NCBI GenBank assembly: GCA_016707445.1
Contig: JADJHR010000011.1
Span: 1-64,000 of the forward strand
Source: Rubrivivax sp.
GTDB taxonomy: Bacteria; Pseudomonadota; Gammaproteobacteria; Burkholderiales; Burkholderiaceae_C
DNA: 64,000 nt
Reading direction: 5' to 3'
Both the position numbers and the translations under genes were made by a program. The notes beneath the pieces are model-generated. The model was given only the letters and a program-made list of their open reading frames with translations. It was not told where the DNA came from and ran no database searches. Positions 27,366-36,931 of the stretch are shown here, in pieces (positions within the stretch are counted from its first letter, which is position 1; each line of letters starts with the position of its first letter).

Positions 27366-28583
27366 CTACTTAACCCAGGCCGTGAGCTGGATGATGGGCA
27401 GCAGCACCGCCAGCACGATCAGCATCACCACGGCGCCCATCACCACGATCAGCAGTGGCTCTAGGATGGTGGCCACCGCCAGCGCACGCCGCTGCACCTC
27501 ACCCGACAGCTGGGTTGCGGCACGCTGCAGCATCAGCGGCAGCTGGCCGGTCTGCTCACCCAGCCGCGCGAACATCGCCAGCAGCCCCGGGAAGCGCTTC
27601 TTGCCGGCCAGCGCGCTGGCCAGCGGCGCGCCTTCGCGCACCTGCACCAGCGCGTCCAGCGCATCGGCGCGCATGGCGCGGTTGCCCAGCGTCTCGGCCG
27701 CGGCCTGCAGGGCCTTCAGGATGGGCACGCCGGCGCCGGCCAGCATGGCCAGCGTGCCGCCGAAGCGCGCTGCGTTGTAGCCGCGCGCCAGGCGGCCGAT
27801 CAGCGGCAGACGCAGGAAGGCGGCGTCGCTGCGCTCGCGAAACGCCGCGCCGCGCCGTGCCAGCACGAACAGCGTGCCGCCGCCCAGCAGCGCCAGTGCC
27901 AGTGCCCAGCCCCAGTGTCGAACGAAGCCGCTCAGCGCCAGCATCGCCACCGTCAGACCCGGCAGCGCGCGCTTGGAGCTGCTGAACGCCGACGCCACCT
28001 GCGGCACCACATAGGTGACCAGGAAGGTCACGATGATCAGCGCGATCAGCGACACGATGGCAGGGTAGAGCATGGCGCCCAGCAGCTTGGCGCGCAGCGC
28101 CTGGCGCTCTTCCAGATCGTCGGCCAGCCGCTCCAGCACCTGCCCCAGGGCGCCGCTTTGTTCACCGGCGGCCACCACCGCGCGGTAGACCTCGTCGAAC
28201 TCGCGCGGCGCCGTGCCCAGCGCACGGGCGAAGCTGCTGCCGGCGTTGACCTCGCTGCGCAGGTGCGACAGCAGTTCACGCTGGCGGGCGTCTTCACTCT
28301 CGTCGGACAGGGCGGTCAAGGCACGCTCCAGCGGCAGCCCCGAGCCCACCAGCCCGGCCAGCTGTCGTGTGCACACGGTCAAGCCAGAACGGCTGAACAC
28401 CCGGCGCGTGAAGCGCGTGCCGCCAGTGCTGCCGGTGGCGGCGTCGGCGACCGGCGTGACGTCCAGCGGCACCAGCGCCTGCGCGCGCAGCTGTGCACGC
28501 GCGGCCTTGGCACTGTCGGCCTCGACCAGGCCCTTGGCGGCCCTGCCGTCGACATCCAGCGCCTCGTAGCGGTAGGCCGGCAC
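27366..28583 (-). CDS. gspF: Type II secretion inner-membrane platform protein GspF
   Basis: 405 residues, the usual length. It opens with MPAYRYEALDVDGRAAKGLV and has two T2SSF domains with three transmembrane segments: YPAIVSLIALIIVTFLVTYVVP near 170-190, WGWALALALLGGGTLFVLA near 225, and LEPLLIVVMGAVVMLIVLAVLL at the end. The GxFxxxL-type turns (FARALGTAPREFDEVY, LPLMLQRAATQL) are conserved. GspF is the polytopic core of the T2SS assembly platform and works with the GspE ATPase. It is the last gene of the gspG-to-F operon, three bases after gspE. Confidence 0.95.
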   Translation of the reverse strand: MPAYRYEALDVDGRAAKGLVEADSAKAARAQLRAQALVPLDVTPVADAATGSTGGTRFTRRVFSRSGLTVCTRQLAGLVGSGLPLERALTALSDESEDARQRELLSHLRSEVNAGSSFARALGTAPREFDEVYRAVVAAGEQSGALGQVLERLADDLEERQALRAKLLGAMLYPAIVSLIALIIVTFLVTYVVPQVASAFSSSKRALPGLTVAMLALSGFVRHWGWALALALLGGGTLFVLARRGAAFRERSDAAFLRLPLIGRLARGYNAARFGGTLAMLAGAGVPILKALQAAAETLGNRAMRADALDALVQVREGAPLASALAGKKRFPGLLAMFARLGEQTGQLPLMLQRAATQLSGEVQRRALAVATILEPLLIVVMGAVVMLIVLAVLLPIIQLTAWVK

Positions 28584-28586
28584 CGA

Positions 28587-30008
28587 TCAGTCTCGAGTCA
28601 CGCGGACGACTTCTTCGGGCGAGGTGATGCCGTCGCGCACCAGCCGCTCGCCGTCCTCGCGCATCGAGCGCAGGCCGGCCTTGCGTGCCGCCGCGATGAG
28701 TGCTTGCTCGTCGCCCTTGTAGTGGATCAGGCCCTGCACCGCGTCGTCGACCACCATCAGCTCGTAGACGCCGGTGCGGCCCTTGTAGCCGGTCTGGCTG
28801 CAGGCCGGGCAGCCCACCGGGTGCCAATGGCCGTCGTCACCCAGCTTGCGGCAAGCCAGGCACAGCTTGCGCACCAGGCGCTGCGCCAGCACGCCCAGCA
28901 GGCTGCTGCTGAGCAGGAAGGGCTCGACGCCCATGTCGACCAGCCGCGTCACGCTGCTGGGCGCGTCGTTGGTGTGCACGGTGGCCAGCACCAGGTGGCC
29001 GGTCAGGCTGGCCTGGACGGCGATCTGCGCCGTCTCGTGGTCGCGGATCTCGCCGATCATGATGACGTCCGGGTCCTGGCGCAGGATGGCGCGCAGCGCC
29101 TTCGCAAAGCTGAGATCGATCTTCGGGTTGACCTGGGTCTGGCCGATGCCGGGCAGTTCGTATTCGACCGGGTCTTCCACCGTCAGCACGTTGGTGGTGG
29201 CGGTGTCGATGCGGCCCAGCGACGCATACAGCGTGGTCGTCTTGCCCGAGCCGGTGGGCCCGGTGACGAGCACGATGCCGTGCGGCTGCTGGATGAGCCG
29301 GTTGAACGACGACAGCACATCGCCGCTCATGCCCAGGCCCTCGAGCGTGAAGCGCGATTCGGTCTTGTCGAGCAGGCGCAGCACCGCGCGTTCGCCGTGC
29401 GCGCTGGGCAGCGTGGACACGCGCACGTCGATCGCGCGGCCGCCGATGCGCAGCGAGATGCGGCCGTCCTGCGGCAGCCGCTTCTCGGCGATGTCGAGCT
29501 CGGCCATGATCTTCAGGCGGCTGATCAGCGCCGCGTGCAGCGCCTTGTTGGGCTGCACCACCTCGCGCAGCGTGCCGTCGACGCGAAAGCGCACCGAGCT
29601 GCTGCGTTCGTAGGGTTCGATGTGGATGTCGCTGGCGCCGTCCTTGGCGGCCTGCGTCAGCAGCGCGTTGAGCATGCGGATGATGGGCGCGTCGTCGGCC
29701 GCCTCGAGCAGGTCTTCCACCGCCGGCAGGTCCTGCATCATGCGCGACAGGTCGACGCCCGACTCGACCTCGCCGATCACCGCGGCGGCGCTGCCACCAC
29801 CGCCGGCATACACGGCCGCGATGCGCGGCGCCAGCGTGGCCGCACTTTCGTGCTCGTGGCGATCGACGTCGTAGCAGCGGCCGATCTCGCCGATCGCCGA
29901 CGCCGACGTGGTTTCGGCGACCCACAGCACGCGCTGCTGGCCGTCGTCCTCGAGCAGCACCGTGTTCGCTTTCGCAAACGCGTAGGGCAGGGGGTGGCGG
30001 GCGCCCAT
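28587..30008 (-). CDS. gspE: Type II secretion ATPase GspE
   Basis: 473 residues from the ATG at 30008. The same frame remains open far upstream through gspD, but that reading is not protein-like and I reject it. Features: Walker A GPTGSGKTTT at residues 250-259, the Asp box TVEDPVEYELPGIGQ, Walker B DPDVIMIGEIRDHET, the His box ATVHTNDA, and a tetracysteine zinc motif (CLACRK ... GCPACSQTGY). It is the hexameric motor that drives pseudopilus assembly from the cytoplasmic face. It lies 11 bases downstream of gspD. Confidence 0.95.
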   Translation of the reverse strand: MGARHPLPYAFAKANTVLLEDDGQQRVLWVAETTSASAIGEIGRCYDVDRHEHESAATLAPRIAAVYAGGGGSAAAVIGEVESGVDLSRMMQDLPAVEDLLEAADDAPIIRMLNALLTQAAKDGASDIHIEPYERSSSVRFRVDGTLREVVQPNKALHAALISRLKIMAELDIAEKRLPQDGRISLRIGGRAIDVRVSTLPSAHGERAVLRLLDKTESRFTLEGLGMSGDVLSSFNRLIQQPHGIVLVTGPTGSGKTTTLYASLGRIDTATTNVLTVEDPVEYELPGIGQTQVNPKIDLSFAKALRAILRQDPDVIMIGEIRDHETAQIAVQASLTGHLVLATVHTNDAPSSVTRLVDMGVEPFLLSSSLLGVLAQRLVRKLCLACRKLGDDGHWHPVGCPACSQTGYKGRTGVYELMVVDDAVQGLIHYKGDEQALIAAARKAGLRSMREDGERLVRDGITSPEEVVRVTRD

Positions 30009-30019
30009 GTCGATTCCGC

Positions 30020-32210
30020 CTACGGCGCGATCTGCTCGGACGCAGAACGTGGTGCCGACGCCGGTGGCTCGTAGGGCGCGATCGGTGAGGGCCTCCCAGC
30101 TTCGGGCGGCGGCAGCACCGGTGCCTTGTCGATCGGCAGCACCAGGCTCGGCACCGGCTGGTTGCCCATCTGGTACGAACGGATCTGCTCGTAACGGTCG
30201 AGCGAGAAGCGCTGCTGCGCGTCGGCGTCGCGCATCACGATCGGGCGCAGGAAGACCATCAGGTTGGTGCGCTTGCGCTCGCGGCTTTCGCTGCGGAACA
30301 AGGCGCCCAGGAAGGGGATGTCGCCCAGCAGCGGCACCTTGCTCTGCGTGGTGGTGTAGTTGTCCTCGATCAGGCCGCCCAGCACCAGGATCTGGCCGTC
30401 GTCGACCGTCACCGTGCCTTCGATCGAGCGCTTGGTGGTCGACGGGCCGGCGTTGGCGGTGCCGGCCTCGGGCGCCGTGACCGCCGACTGCTCCTGGTAG
30501 ATCTGCATGCGGATGGCGCCGCCTTCGCCGATCTGCGGCTTGATGCGCAGCGTGATGCCGACGTCCTTGCGCTCGATGGTCTGGAACGGGCTGGTGGTTG
30601 CAGTGCCGGTGTTGGTGAACTGGCCGGTGACGAAGGGCACGTTCTTGCCGACCACGATCTTGGCCTCTTCGTTGTCCAGCGTGATCAGGTTGGGCGTGCT
30701 GACGATGTTGGTCTTGCTCTGGCTTTGCAGCAGGCGCAGCAACGTGGTCAGCGAGGTGATGCCGTTGATGGTGCGCGCCAGGCCCACGTTCAGCCCCGAG
30801 CCGACCGCGATCGCACCGGTGACCAACCCTGTGTTGACCGACACGATGCCGGGCCGGTTGCTGTCGGCGATCAGGTTCTGCGCGGCCAGCACCTTCTGGC
30901 TGCCCAGCGTGCCCAGCCACTCGAAGCCGAAGTCGGTGGCGTCGCCGCCGGCCACCTCGACGATCATGCTCTCGATGTAGACCTGGGCGCGGCGCGAGTC
31001 GAGCTGCTCGATCATCGCGCGCAGCTGACGGTACATCGGCAACGCGGCGGTGATGATCAGCGAATTGGTCGCCGGGTCGGCCTGGATGAAGCCACCGGTC
31101 GAGGGCTGGGCCGACGTCGACAAAGGCGCTGTCGACTGCGCGCTGGCCGTGCCGCCCAAGGTCGCACCGGCGGCCGCCATGCCGGGCTGCGAACTCAGGG
31201 CCTGCAGCGCATTGATCGGGGCTCCACCACCACCACCACCGCCGCTGCTGCCTCCAGCGCTGCCGCTGCCGGTTGCGGCAAAGGCCGCCCGCAGCACGGT
31301 GGCCAGCCGCGTCGCGTCGGCGTTCTTCAAATGCACCACCCACATGCCCGGCGCCCCGGGCACACCTTCGCCCAAGACCGGGCGGTCGAGCTTGGCCACC
31401 ACCGCGCGCACCGCCGCCAGCTTGGCCGCATTGCCGGTGCGCACGATGAGCGAGTTGCTGCGCGCATCGGCCAGCACCGTGGTCGCGCCGCCCGCGGCCA
31501 TGCCCGGCACCGCCACCGTCGGGGTGCCGTCGGCCAGGCGCTGCACGATGGCGGCAATGTCGCCGGCCACCACGTGTTCGAGCGCGATGACCTCGATGTC
31601 GGACGCCGCCGGCTGGTCGAGTGCCGCGATGATCTTGGCGATGCGCTGCAGGTTCTCGGCGTAGTCGGTGATCACCAGCGAGTTGTTGCCCGGGCTGGCG
31701 TTGATGGTGTTGTTGGCGCTGATCAGCGGCCGCAGCACGGCCACCAGGTTGTTCGGGTTCTCGTAGCGCAGCGTGAAGATCTGCGTGATGACCTGGTCGC
31801 CGCTTGCGCGCCACCTCGCCCACCGACACGGTGCTGGTCTGCAGCTTGGCGTCGGCTTCGGGCACCACCTTCAGCAGGCCGCCGCTGTCGACCACTGCAA
31901 AGCCCAGGCCGCGCAGCGCCGACAGAAAGCCCTGGTAGGCCTCGGCCACGCTCTGCGGCTGTTCGCTGTAGACCGTCATGGTGCCCTTGACGCGCGGGTC
32001 GACCGCGATCTGGCGGTTGATCATGGCCGCAAAGGCGCGGCTCACGGCCTCGATGTCGGCATTGACGAAGTTCACCGTCACCGGCGCCGCGCTGCGGCGG
32101 CTGGCGGTGGGCTGGCCTTGCACCGGCAGGGCCAGGGCCAGGGCCATCAGCAGGGCCAGCGAGCGGCCGGCAGTTCGCCGCGGGGATGTTCGAGCGCAGG
32201 TCATTCTCAT
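30020..32210 (-). CDS. gspD: Type II secretin GspD, with one frameshift
   Basis: About 730 residues if the frame is corrected. The ATG at 32210 overlaps the gspN stop (ATGA). The signal peptide RSLALLMALALALPVQGQ is followed by the N0 domain (VTVNFVNADIEAVSRAFAAM) and SVGEVAR. Near 31803-31806 one extra base breaks the frame. Removing it gives SGDQVITQIFTLRYENPNN, then N1 to N3 and the secretin barrel (VPLLGDIPFLGALFRS near the C-terminus) in the frame that ends at 30020. A Ser/Gly-rich loop (TGSGSAGGSSGGGGGGGAPI) sits in N3. The secretin forms the outer-membrane channel. As written the protein would be truncated after about 135 residues. Confidence 0.9.
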
Positions 32211-33070
32211 CCGATCGCGAGTACGGCCACGGCGCCGCGGCGCTGGCCCAGAAGATTGAGCAGATTGTTCAGCAGGGCGCCGTTCGGGGCATCGGCGCTG
32301 GCCTCGCCGCGGAAGTGCAGCCGCGCACCCACCCACTGGCCGGCACCGGTCATGCGCAGTGGCCCCTGCAGGGTCTGCAGCGTCACCCGCGCTGCGTCGG
32401 CGTTGCTACCCTGAGCTTGACCGCCGCTGATCACGATGCGGTAGCTGCCCAGGGTGTCGACCGGGGCCAGGGCCGACGACAAGCCCAGGGCCTCGAGCTC
32501 GGCCTGGCCCGAGACGCGCCAGCGGCCCTGCACGGCCTCGACGGCAAAGGCCTCGCCGGTCAGGCGCAGGGATCCGCCCGGGCGCACGGCGTTGAAGGGC
32601 AGGCCCAGGCCGATCAGCCACGACGCCGGCCACTGGCCGACCTCGGTGCGTCCGGCGGGCAGACTGATGCGCAGGCGGCCGAAGCCGGGCTCCAGGCGCA
32701 AGCGCAGTGGCAAGGCGATGCAGCACGCCTGTTGCAGCTGCAGCTCGAACGCGCTGACGGTGCCTGGCGCCAGCCCCAGACGCCAGTGCAGGCGGCCCGG
32801 CAGCGCACTGGCATCGCGGCTGCCCGGGCCCGCGGTCAGCACGGCCACCGCGCTGCCCGCCCACAGGCTGCCGCGTGCATCGGCCAGCAGCAGCCGTTGC
32901 TCGGTGGTCTGTTCCAGCACGTGGGCCAGCCAGCTGGCCGGCAAATTGGCCAGCAGGCCGAGCAGGCCGCCCAGCAGCGCGCCGGCCGTCACCCAGGGCC
33001 AGCTGCGGCGCGGCGGCGGCGGGCCGACTTCGGGTTGCCGATGGCGGCGCAGCAGGCGAGGCCTTCTCAT
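32207..33070 (-). CDS. gspN: Type II secretion protein GspN
   Basis: 287 residues. A basic N-terminus and one transmembrane segment (WVTAGALLGGLLGLLANLPASWL, near residues 25-48) precede a periplasmic beta-rich domain (GSLWAGSAVAVLTAG, GRLHWRLGLAPG, GSLRLTGEAFAVEAVQG). GspN is an accessory T2SS component found in a subset of systems, and its exact role is unsettled. It overlaps gspM upstream and gspD downstream by four bases each. Confidence 0.85.
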   Translation of the reverse strand: MRRPRLLRRHRQPEVGPPPPRRSWPWVTAGALLGGLLGLLANLPASWLAHVLEQTTEQRLLLADARGSLWAGSAVAVLTAGPGSRDASALPGRLHWRLGLAPGTVSAFELQLQQACCIALPLRLRLEPGFGRLRISLPAGRTEVGQWPASWLIGLGLPFNAVRPGGSLRLTGEAFAVEAVQGRWRVSGQAELEALGLSSALAPVDTLGSYRIVISGGQAQGSNADAARVTLQTLQGPLRMTGAGQWVGARLHFRGEASADAPNGALLNNLLNLLGQRRGAVAVLAIG

Positions 33071-33576
33071 GATCCGCCCAGACCCACGACGACGGTGCCC
33101 GACAGGCCCCGGTCGCTGCGCGTCAGGTTGGCTTCGATCGGCCGCGCCCGTGCGCCGGCGCGCACCTCGGCCAGCCAGGCGCGCAGCTGTTCGCCGCTGG
33201 CGTCGGTCAGGGCCAGCACGGCGCGCTCACCCTGTTCGGTCAGGCGGCCCTGGGCACCCAGGCGCTCGCTCGCCGCGCGCAGTGCCGCGCTGGCCTGGGT
33301 GCGCGGCAGCGGCGGCGTGGCGCGCAGTTCGCGCACGTCGGCGGCCAGCAGCTGCATGGCCTGCGATTGCGCGTCCAGGCCGTCGATGCGGGCTGGCGCG
33401 TCGCGCAGCGATCGCCAGGCCGGCTGCACCGCCAGGCTCCACAGCACAAACAGGCCCAGCACCCAGGCGGCCAGCACCACCAGCCGGCGTTCGCGCGCGT
33501 CACGCTGTGCCCAGGCCGCACGCAGCGCCTGCAGGCGCTGCTGCAGGGGCTCGGGCAACAGCAGGCTGCGGCTCAT
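33067..33576 (-). CDS. gspM: Type II secretion protein GspM
   Basis: 169 residues. A short cytoplasmic N-terminus and one transmembrane helix (RRLVVLAAWVLGLFVLWSLAV) are followed by a periplasmic ferredoxin-like domain that contacts GspL. ASERLGAQGRLTEQGERAVLALT and LRAWLAEVRAGARARPIEANLTR are the conserved parts. It overlaps gspL and gspN by four bases each, so the three are translationally coupled. Confidence 0.9.
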   Translation of the reverse strand: MSRSLLLPEPLQQRLQALRAAWAQRDARERRLVVLAAWVLGLFVLWSLAVQPAWRSLRDAPARIDGLDAQSQAMQLLAADVRELRATPPLPRTQASAALRAASERLGAQGRLTEQGERAVLALTDASGEQLRAWLAEVRAGARARPIEANLTRSDRGLSGTVVVGLGGS

Positions 33577-34796
33577 GAGCGCGACTCGCGGCTGATGACG
33601 AGCTGACCCGACTGCGACTCGGCGCGGTAGCCGGCGGCGCGCACGCGGTCGCTGAACTGCGCGCGCTGCGCGTCACCCCAGCCCACCGGCGTGATGCTCA
33701 GCCGGCCGGGTTCGAAGCGCAGAGCCTGCATGGGCGGCTGGCCGGCTGGCCAGGCCGTGGCGGCCACCGCCAGCAGCGGCTCGAGGTCGTTCGGGCCCGC
33801 GCGGCCGGCCGCTGCGCGCAGCAGCTCGGTCTCACGCTGCATCTGCAGCGGCGCGTCCAGCACGGCCCGCACCTGGGGGTGTGCGGTCTGCAGCAAACGC
33901 GTCATCGCCTGCCGCTTGTCCTGCACCATCTGCTCCAGCCGCCAGGCCCAGAGATTGAGGCCGGCCAGCTGCACCAGCAGCAGCGCCACGGCGCCGTAGC
34001 GCAGCGCGCGCCAGTCGGGGCCGGCCAGGCGGCGCAAACCTTCGCGCACGGCCTTCATGCCGCGGTGGCGTCGTGCCAGGTCGAACTGGCGCAGGTTCCA
34101 GCCCGAGCGCGTGGCCAGCAGCGCGCGTTCGGCGTCGCCGAGCACGGCCACTGGCACTTCGAGCCAGGCCTCGACCGCCGCCACCGCCGCCGGGTGCGCG
34201 CTGCAACGTAGCTGGCTGCGGTCGACGCCGGCCAGCTGCTGCCGCGCCAGACTGCCGGCCAGCCGCGTGCAGCTGACGCCGTCGGCGTGGCTCCACACCA
34301 GCCGTGGCGACGCGCCGTCGCTGCCCGCGTCAGACAGGTCGTGCAGGCCATGCAGGCTGGCCAGCGGGCTGGGCCAGCTGGAAGGCAGCACCCTGTCGAT
34401 TGTGATGCCGGCGGCTTCGAGCTCGGCCAGCCGGGCTGTCAGCCAGGCCTTGTCCGTCACCGCCACCCAGCCGCTGCGGCCGCCTGCAAGGCCGGGTTCC
34501 AGCGCCAGGTGCACCGCGTCATCGTCGTCGAGCAGCTGGTCTTCGAGCACGGCGCCCAGCGCATCGCGCAGTCTGGCCGCCGGGGCCTTGGGCACGGCCA
34601 CACGCTGCCAGCTGACGTCGGCGTCGGTCAGCAGCAGGCTGACGTGATCGGCGCGCGGCAGTTGCCCGGCCGGCGCAAGGCCCTGGCGCGTGACGCTGCT
34701 GCCGTCGCTGCTGAGCACGAAGGCGAAGTCGGACAGTGGGTCGACGCTGGACTCGGCGCGTGGGCGCGGCGGCAGCAGGATCACGAGCAAGGACAT
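33573..34796 (-). CDS. gspL: Type II secretion protein GspL
   Basis: 407 residues. The N-terminal two thirds is the actin-like cytoplasmic domain that recruits GspE (VLSSDGSSVTRQG, WQRVAVPKAPAARLRDALGAVLEDQLLDD). A transmembrane helix (GAVALLLVQLAGLNLWAW, near residue 270) precedes the periplasmic ferredoxin-like domain, which ends with FEPGRLSITPVGWGDAQR. A gap of 168 bases separates it from gspK, the only sizeable gap inside the operon. An internal promoter could lie there, though I see no clear one. Confidence 0.9.
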   Translation of the reverse strand: MSLLVILLPPRPRAESSVDPLSDFAFVLSSDGSSVTRQGLAPAGQLPRADHVSLLLTDADVSWQRVAVPKAPAARLRDALGAVLEDQLLDDDDAVHLALEPGLAGGRSGWVAVTDKAWLTARLAELEAAGITIDRVLPSSWPSPLASLHGLHDLSDAGSDGASPRLVWSHADGVSCTRLAGSLARQQLAGVDRSQLRCSAHPAAVAAVEAWLEVPVAVLGDAERALLATRSGWNLRQFDLARRHRGMKAVREGLRRLAGPDWRALRYGAVALLLVQLAGLNLWAWRLEQMVQDKRQAMTRLLQTAHPQVRAVLDAPLQMQRETELLRAAAGRAGPNDLEPLLAVAATAWPAGQPPMQALRFEPGRLSITPVGWGDAQRAQFSDRVRAAGYRAESQSGQLVISRESRS

Positions 34797-34964
34797 CAGC
34801 GGCGAAGGCTACAGGCGATGCAAGGGGTTGAGGGGCTGGCACACAGGCGCCACCAGGGGCCGCGGGCAAAGTTTCGTTTCGCGGGCGGCGCGTATTGTCA
34901 CCGCGCTGTCACTGCACCGTCGGTCACCGCGCACCGCGTTGCACCCCGCCACTGGCGGCCGTGA

Positions 34965-35918
34965 TCAAGTTCCAACTTCGTTGAGCGATCGGCGATCACG
35001 TCGCAGCAGCACCATGTCGACGCCCCGTTCGGACGGCCGGCGTTCGATCAGCCAGCGCTCTTCGAGCACGCGGTCGTCGGCGCGCAAGCGGGCGGTGACG
35101 TCGAAGAAGCGGGTTTGCACGTTGACGCGGGCGTCATCGGTGGCCAGCCCGGGGGGCAACTGGCTGCGCACGCGGCCCATATTGGCCGCCGGCTCTCGCT
35201 TCAGGGATACCGACAGCCGCTGCGCGTCGGCCAGGGTCAGGCCGTCGATCGCGGCCATCAGCACCGGCGGCTCGGCCGTGTTGGCATTCACCGCCGTGCG
35301 CACCGGCAGGATGTCGACAAAGGGTTTGAGGCGGGTCAGCGTGTCGCCGTCGATGCCCAGCCACGACAGATTCTCCAGGCGCGTCGGGGCCAGCACCGCG
35401 TTCTCGCCGCGCGTGATCCAGGCGCTGGTCAGACCGCTCAGCAGGCGGTCCAGCACGTCGGCCGACACGCCGGCGGCGTCACACAGCCGGCCCAGCGCCT
35501 GCGCCTCGGCGATGACCGGCTTGCCGTCATCGCCGAACAAGCGGCGCAGGTTGTAGCGCGACTGCGCGTCGACGATCTCGCCCGACAGATAGGCATCGAC
35601 CGTGCTGTCGGCGTTGTTGTCGCGGTCGGCAGCCAGCAGCGCCGCCAGGCTCGACTCGGGCAGCTTGCCCAGCCAGCCCTGCGGCGGAAAGGCGCCGCGC
35701 GTCTGGCCGGCCAGCTGCTGGCGGACGAAATCCAGCGCGCCGGCCAACATCAGCCCGGCCTGCGCACGTGCGCGCTCGGCGGTCTCGACCTCGATCGCGC
35801 GCTGCTGATGCCAGACCATGGCCGACGCGACGGTGGCGACCAGCGTCAGGATCAGCATCGCGATCAGCAGTGCCGCGCCTCCCTGGCGGCGACCGCTCGG
35901 CGCAGCCCGGCGGGTCAT
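34965..35918 (-). CDS. gspK: Type II secretion minor pseudopilin GspK
   Basis: 317 residues from the ATG at 35918, which overlaps the gspJ stop. The frame is open further upstream, but that part is a shadow of gspJ. The prepilin-like N-terminus is RRQGGAALLIAMLILTLVATVAS, and as in most GspK proteins the Glu at position +5 is missing. The alpha domain with its calcium-binding region follows (DRDNNADSTVDAYLSGEIVDAQSRYNLRRLF), then a helix-hairpin-helix-like part (FVDILPVRTAVNANTAEPPV). It forms the pseudopilus tip with GspI and GspJ. Confidence 0.9.
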   Translation of the reverse strand: MTRRAAPSGRRQGGAALLIAMLILTLVATVASAMVWHQQRAIEVETAERARAQAGLMLAGALDFVRQQLAGQTRGAFPPQGWLGKLPESSLAALLAADRDNNADSTVDAYLSGEIVDAQSRYNLRRLFGDDGKPVIAEAQALGRLCDAAGVSADVLDRLLSGLTSAWITRGENAVLAPTRLENLSWLGIDGDTLTRLKPFVDILPVRTAVNANTAEPPVLMAAIDGLTLADAQRLSVSLKREPAANMGRVRSQLPPGLATDDARVNVQTRFFDVTARLRADDRVLEERWLIERRPSERGVDMVLLRRDRRSLNEVGT

Positions 35919-36569
35919 GAGGTCGACCCGACGATCACGTCGCGCGTCAAGGTCTTGCCGTCGAACTGCAGCACCAGACGCACCGCCGCGGGCAGTTGCT
36001 CGCTGCGCGCGGCACCACCGGTAGCACCGGCCGCACCGTCCAGCGGTGGGGCCAGGTCGCCGCTGGACTGCGCATTGGTCCAGGCATTGCCACGGTAGAA
36101 GTAGAGCTGCCAATCGCTGACCTTGTCGAGCAGGCGCAGTTGCTGCGGCTCGTTGCCCTGCAGCTGCTGGCTGCGCAACCAGGCCTGCTGCAGGTCGTCG
36201 ACGCGCGTGACGGCCTGCGAGGTCCAGCGTTGCCAGTGGCCGCCGCCGGCGGCGTCGGTCAGCGACCAGACCACCAGCTGCACGCCGCCGTCCACGCTGC
36301 GCACCAGGCGCAGCGTGCGTCCGTCGAAGCTGAGCGTGGGCACACCCGAATCGCCGTGCAGCGACTGCAGGTCGGTCTCCCATTGCGACATCAGGGTGGC
36401 CAGCAACATGCTGCGGTCGATCATGTCGCGGCCGCTGTCGCGGCTGCGCAGCACGGCGTCCACGCCCTGCCAGGCCATCGCCGCCATCACCGCCATCACG
36501 AACAGCGCGACCAGCACCTCCACCAGCGTGAAGCCGCGGGCACGGGTCGAGGTCGCTGCGGCGGCGCAT
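35915..36569 (-). CDS. gspJ: Type II secretion minor pseudopilin GspJ, with a frameshift near the start
   Basis: About 215 residues. The prepilin motif ARGFTLVEVLVALFVMAVMA and the body to VRLVLQFDGKTLTRDVIVG are intact in the frame that ends at 35915. That frame has no ATG, GTG or TTG between the gspI stop (36572) and the processing site. The only suitable start is the ATG at 36569, three bases after gspI, and it is in a different frame. One base deletion between about 36566 and 36535 would join them (MRRRSDLD ... RARGFTLVE). As written only a start at an internal GTG inside the membrane helix is possible. Confidence 0.85.
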
Positions 36570-36571
36570 GT

Positions 36572-36931
36572 TCAGTACCGTGCCAGCACGGTGGTCAGCG
36601 TCAGCAGCGGGTGGCCCGCGGCGTCACTGATGCTGGCGTCGACCTGGCGCAGGTTGGGGTTGGCCATCGGCCGCGTGGTCACCTTGCCGGCGTAGGTACG
36701 GCCCAGCTGGTCGCAGCTGAAGTCGGCTTCGCCGATGCCCGGCAGCACGCGGGCCAGGCGCAAATTGGTCAGCTGGTTGTCGGCGCACCAATGGGCCGCC
36801 AGTACCTGGTCGAAGCGTTCGGCGTTGTCGATCAGCGAGCCGGCGGCGCGCGTGCCGGCGGCCAGCGTCACCGCCACGATGGCCAGCGCCACCATGACCT
36901 CGATCAGTGTGAAGCCGCGCTGTGGCGTCAT
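36572..36931 (-). CDS. gspI: Type II secretion minor pseudopilin GspI
   Basis: 119 residues from the ATG at 36931, overlapping the gspH stop. It has a very short leader, then the prepilin peptidase site QRG/FTLIEVMVALAIVAVTLA with Glu at +5. The body contains ADNQLTNLRLA, typical of GspI (the WADNQ region), and ends LTTVLARY. It is a minor pseudopilin of the tip complex. Confidence 0.9.
   Translation of the reverse strand: MTPQRGFTLIEVMVALAIVAVTLAAGTRAAGSLIDNAERFDQVLAAHWCADNQLTNLRLARVLPGIGEADFSCDQLGRTYAGKVTTRPMANPNLRQVDASISDAAGHPLLTLTTVLARY

Noticed and set aside
27915..30074. 719-codon plus-strand frame opposite gspF/gspE
   Set aside because: Its composition is dominated by Gln, His, Arg and Ala with no family features. 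It is a shadow of high-GC genes on the other strand.
28587..32336. One 1249-codon minus-strand frame spanning gspE and gspD
   Set aside because: Only the last 473 codons (gspE) and the first part (gspD N-terminus) are real. The middle is Arg/His/Gly-rich shadow sequence opposite in frame to the secretin body.
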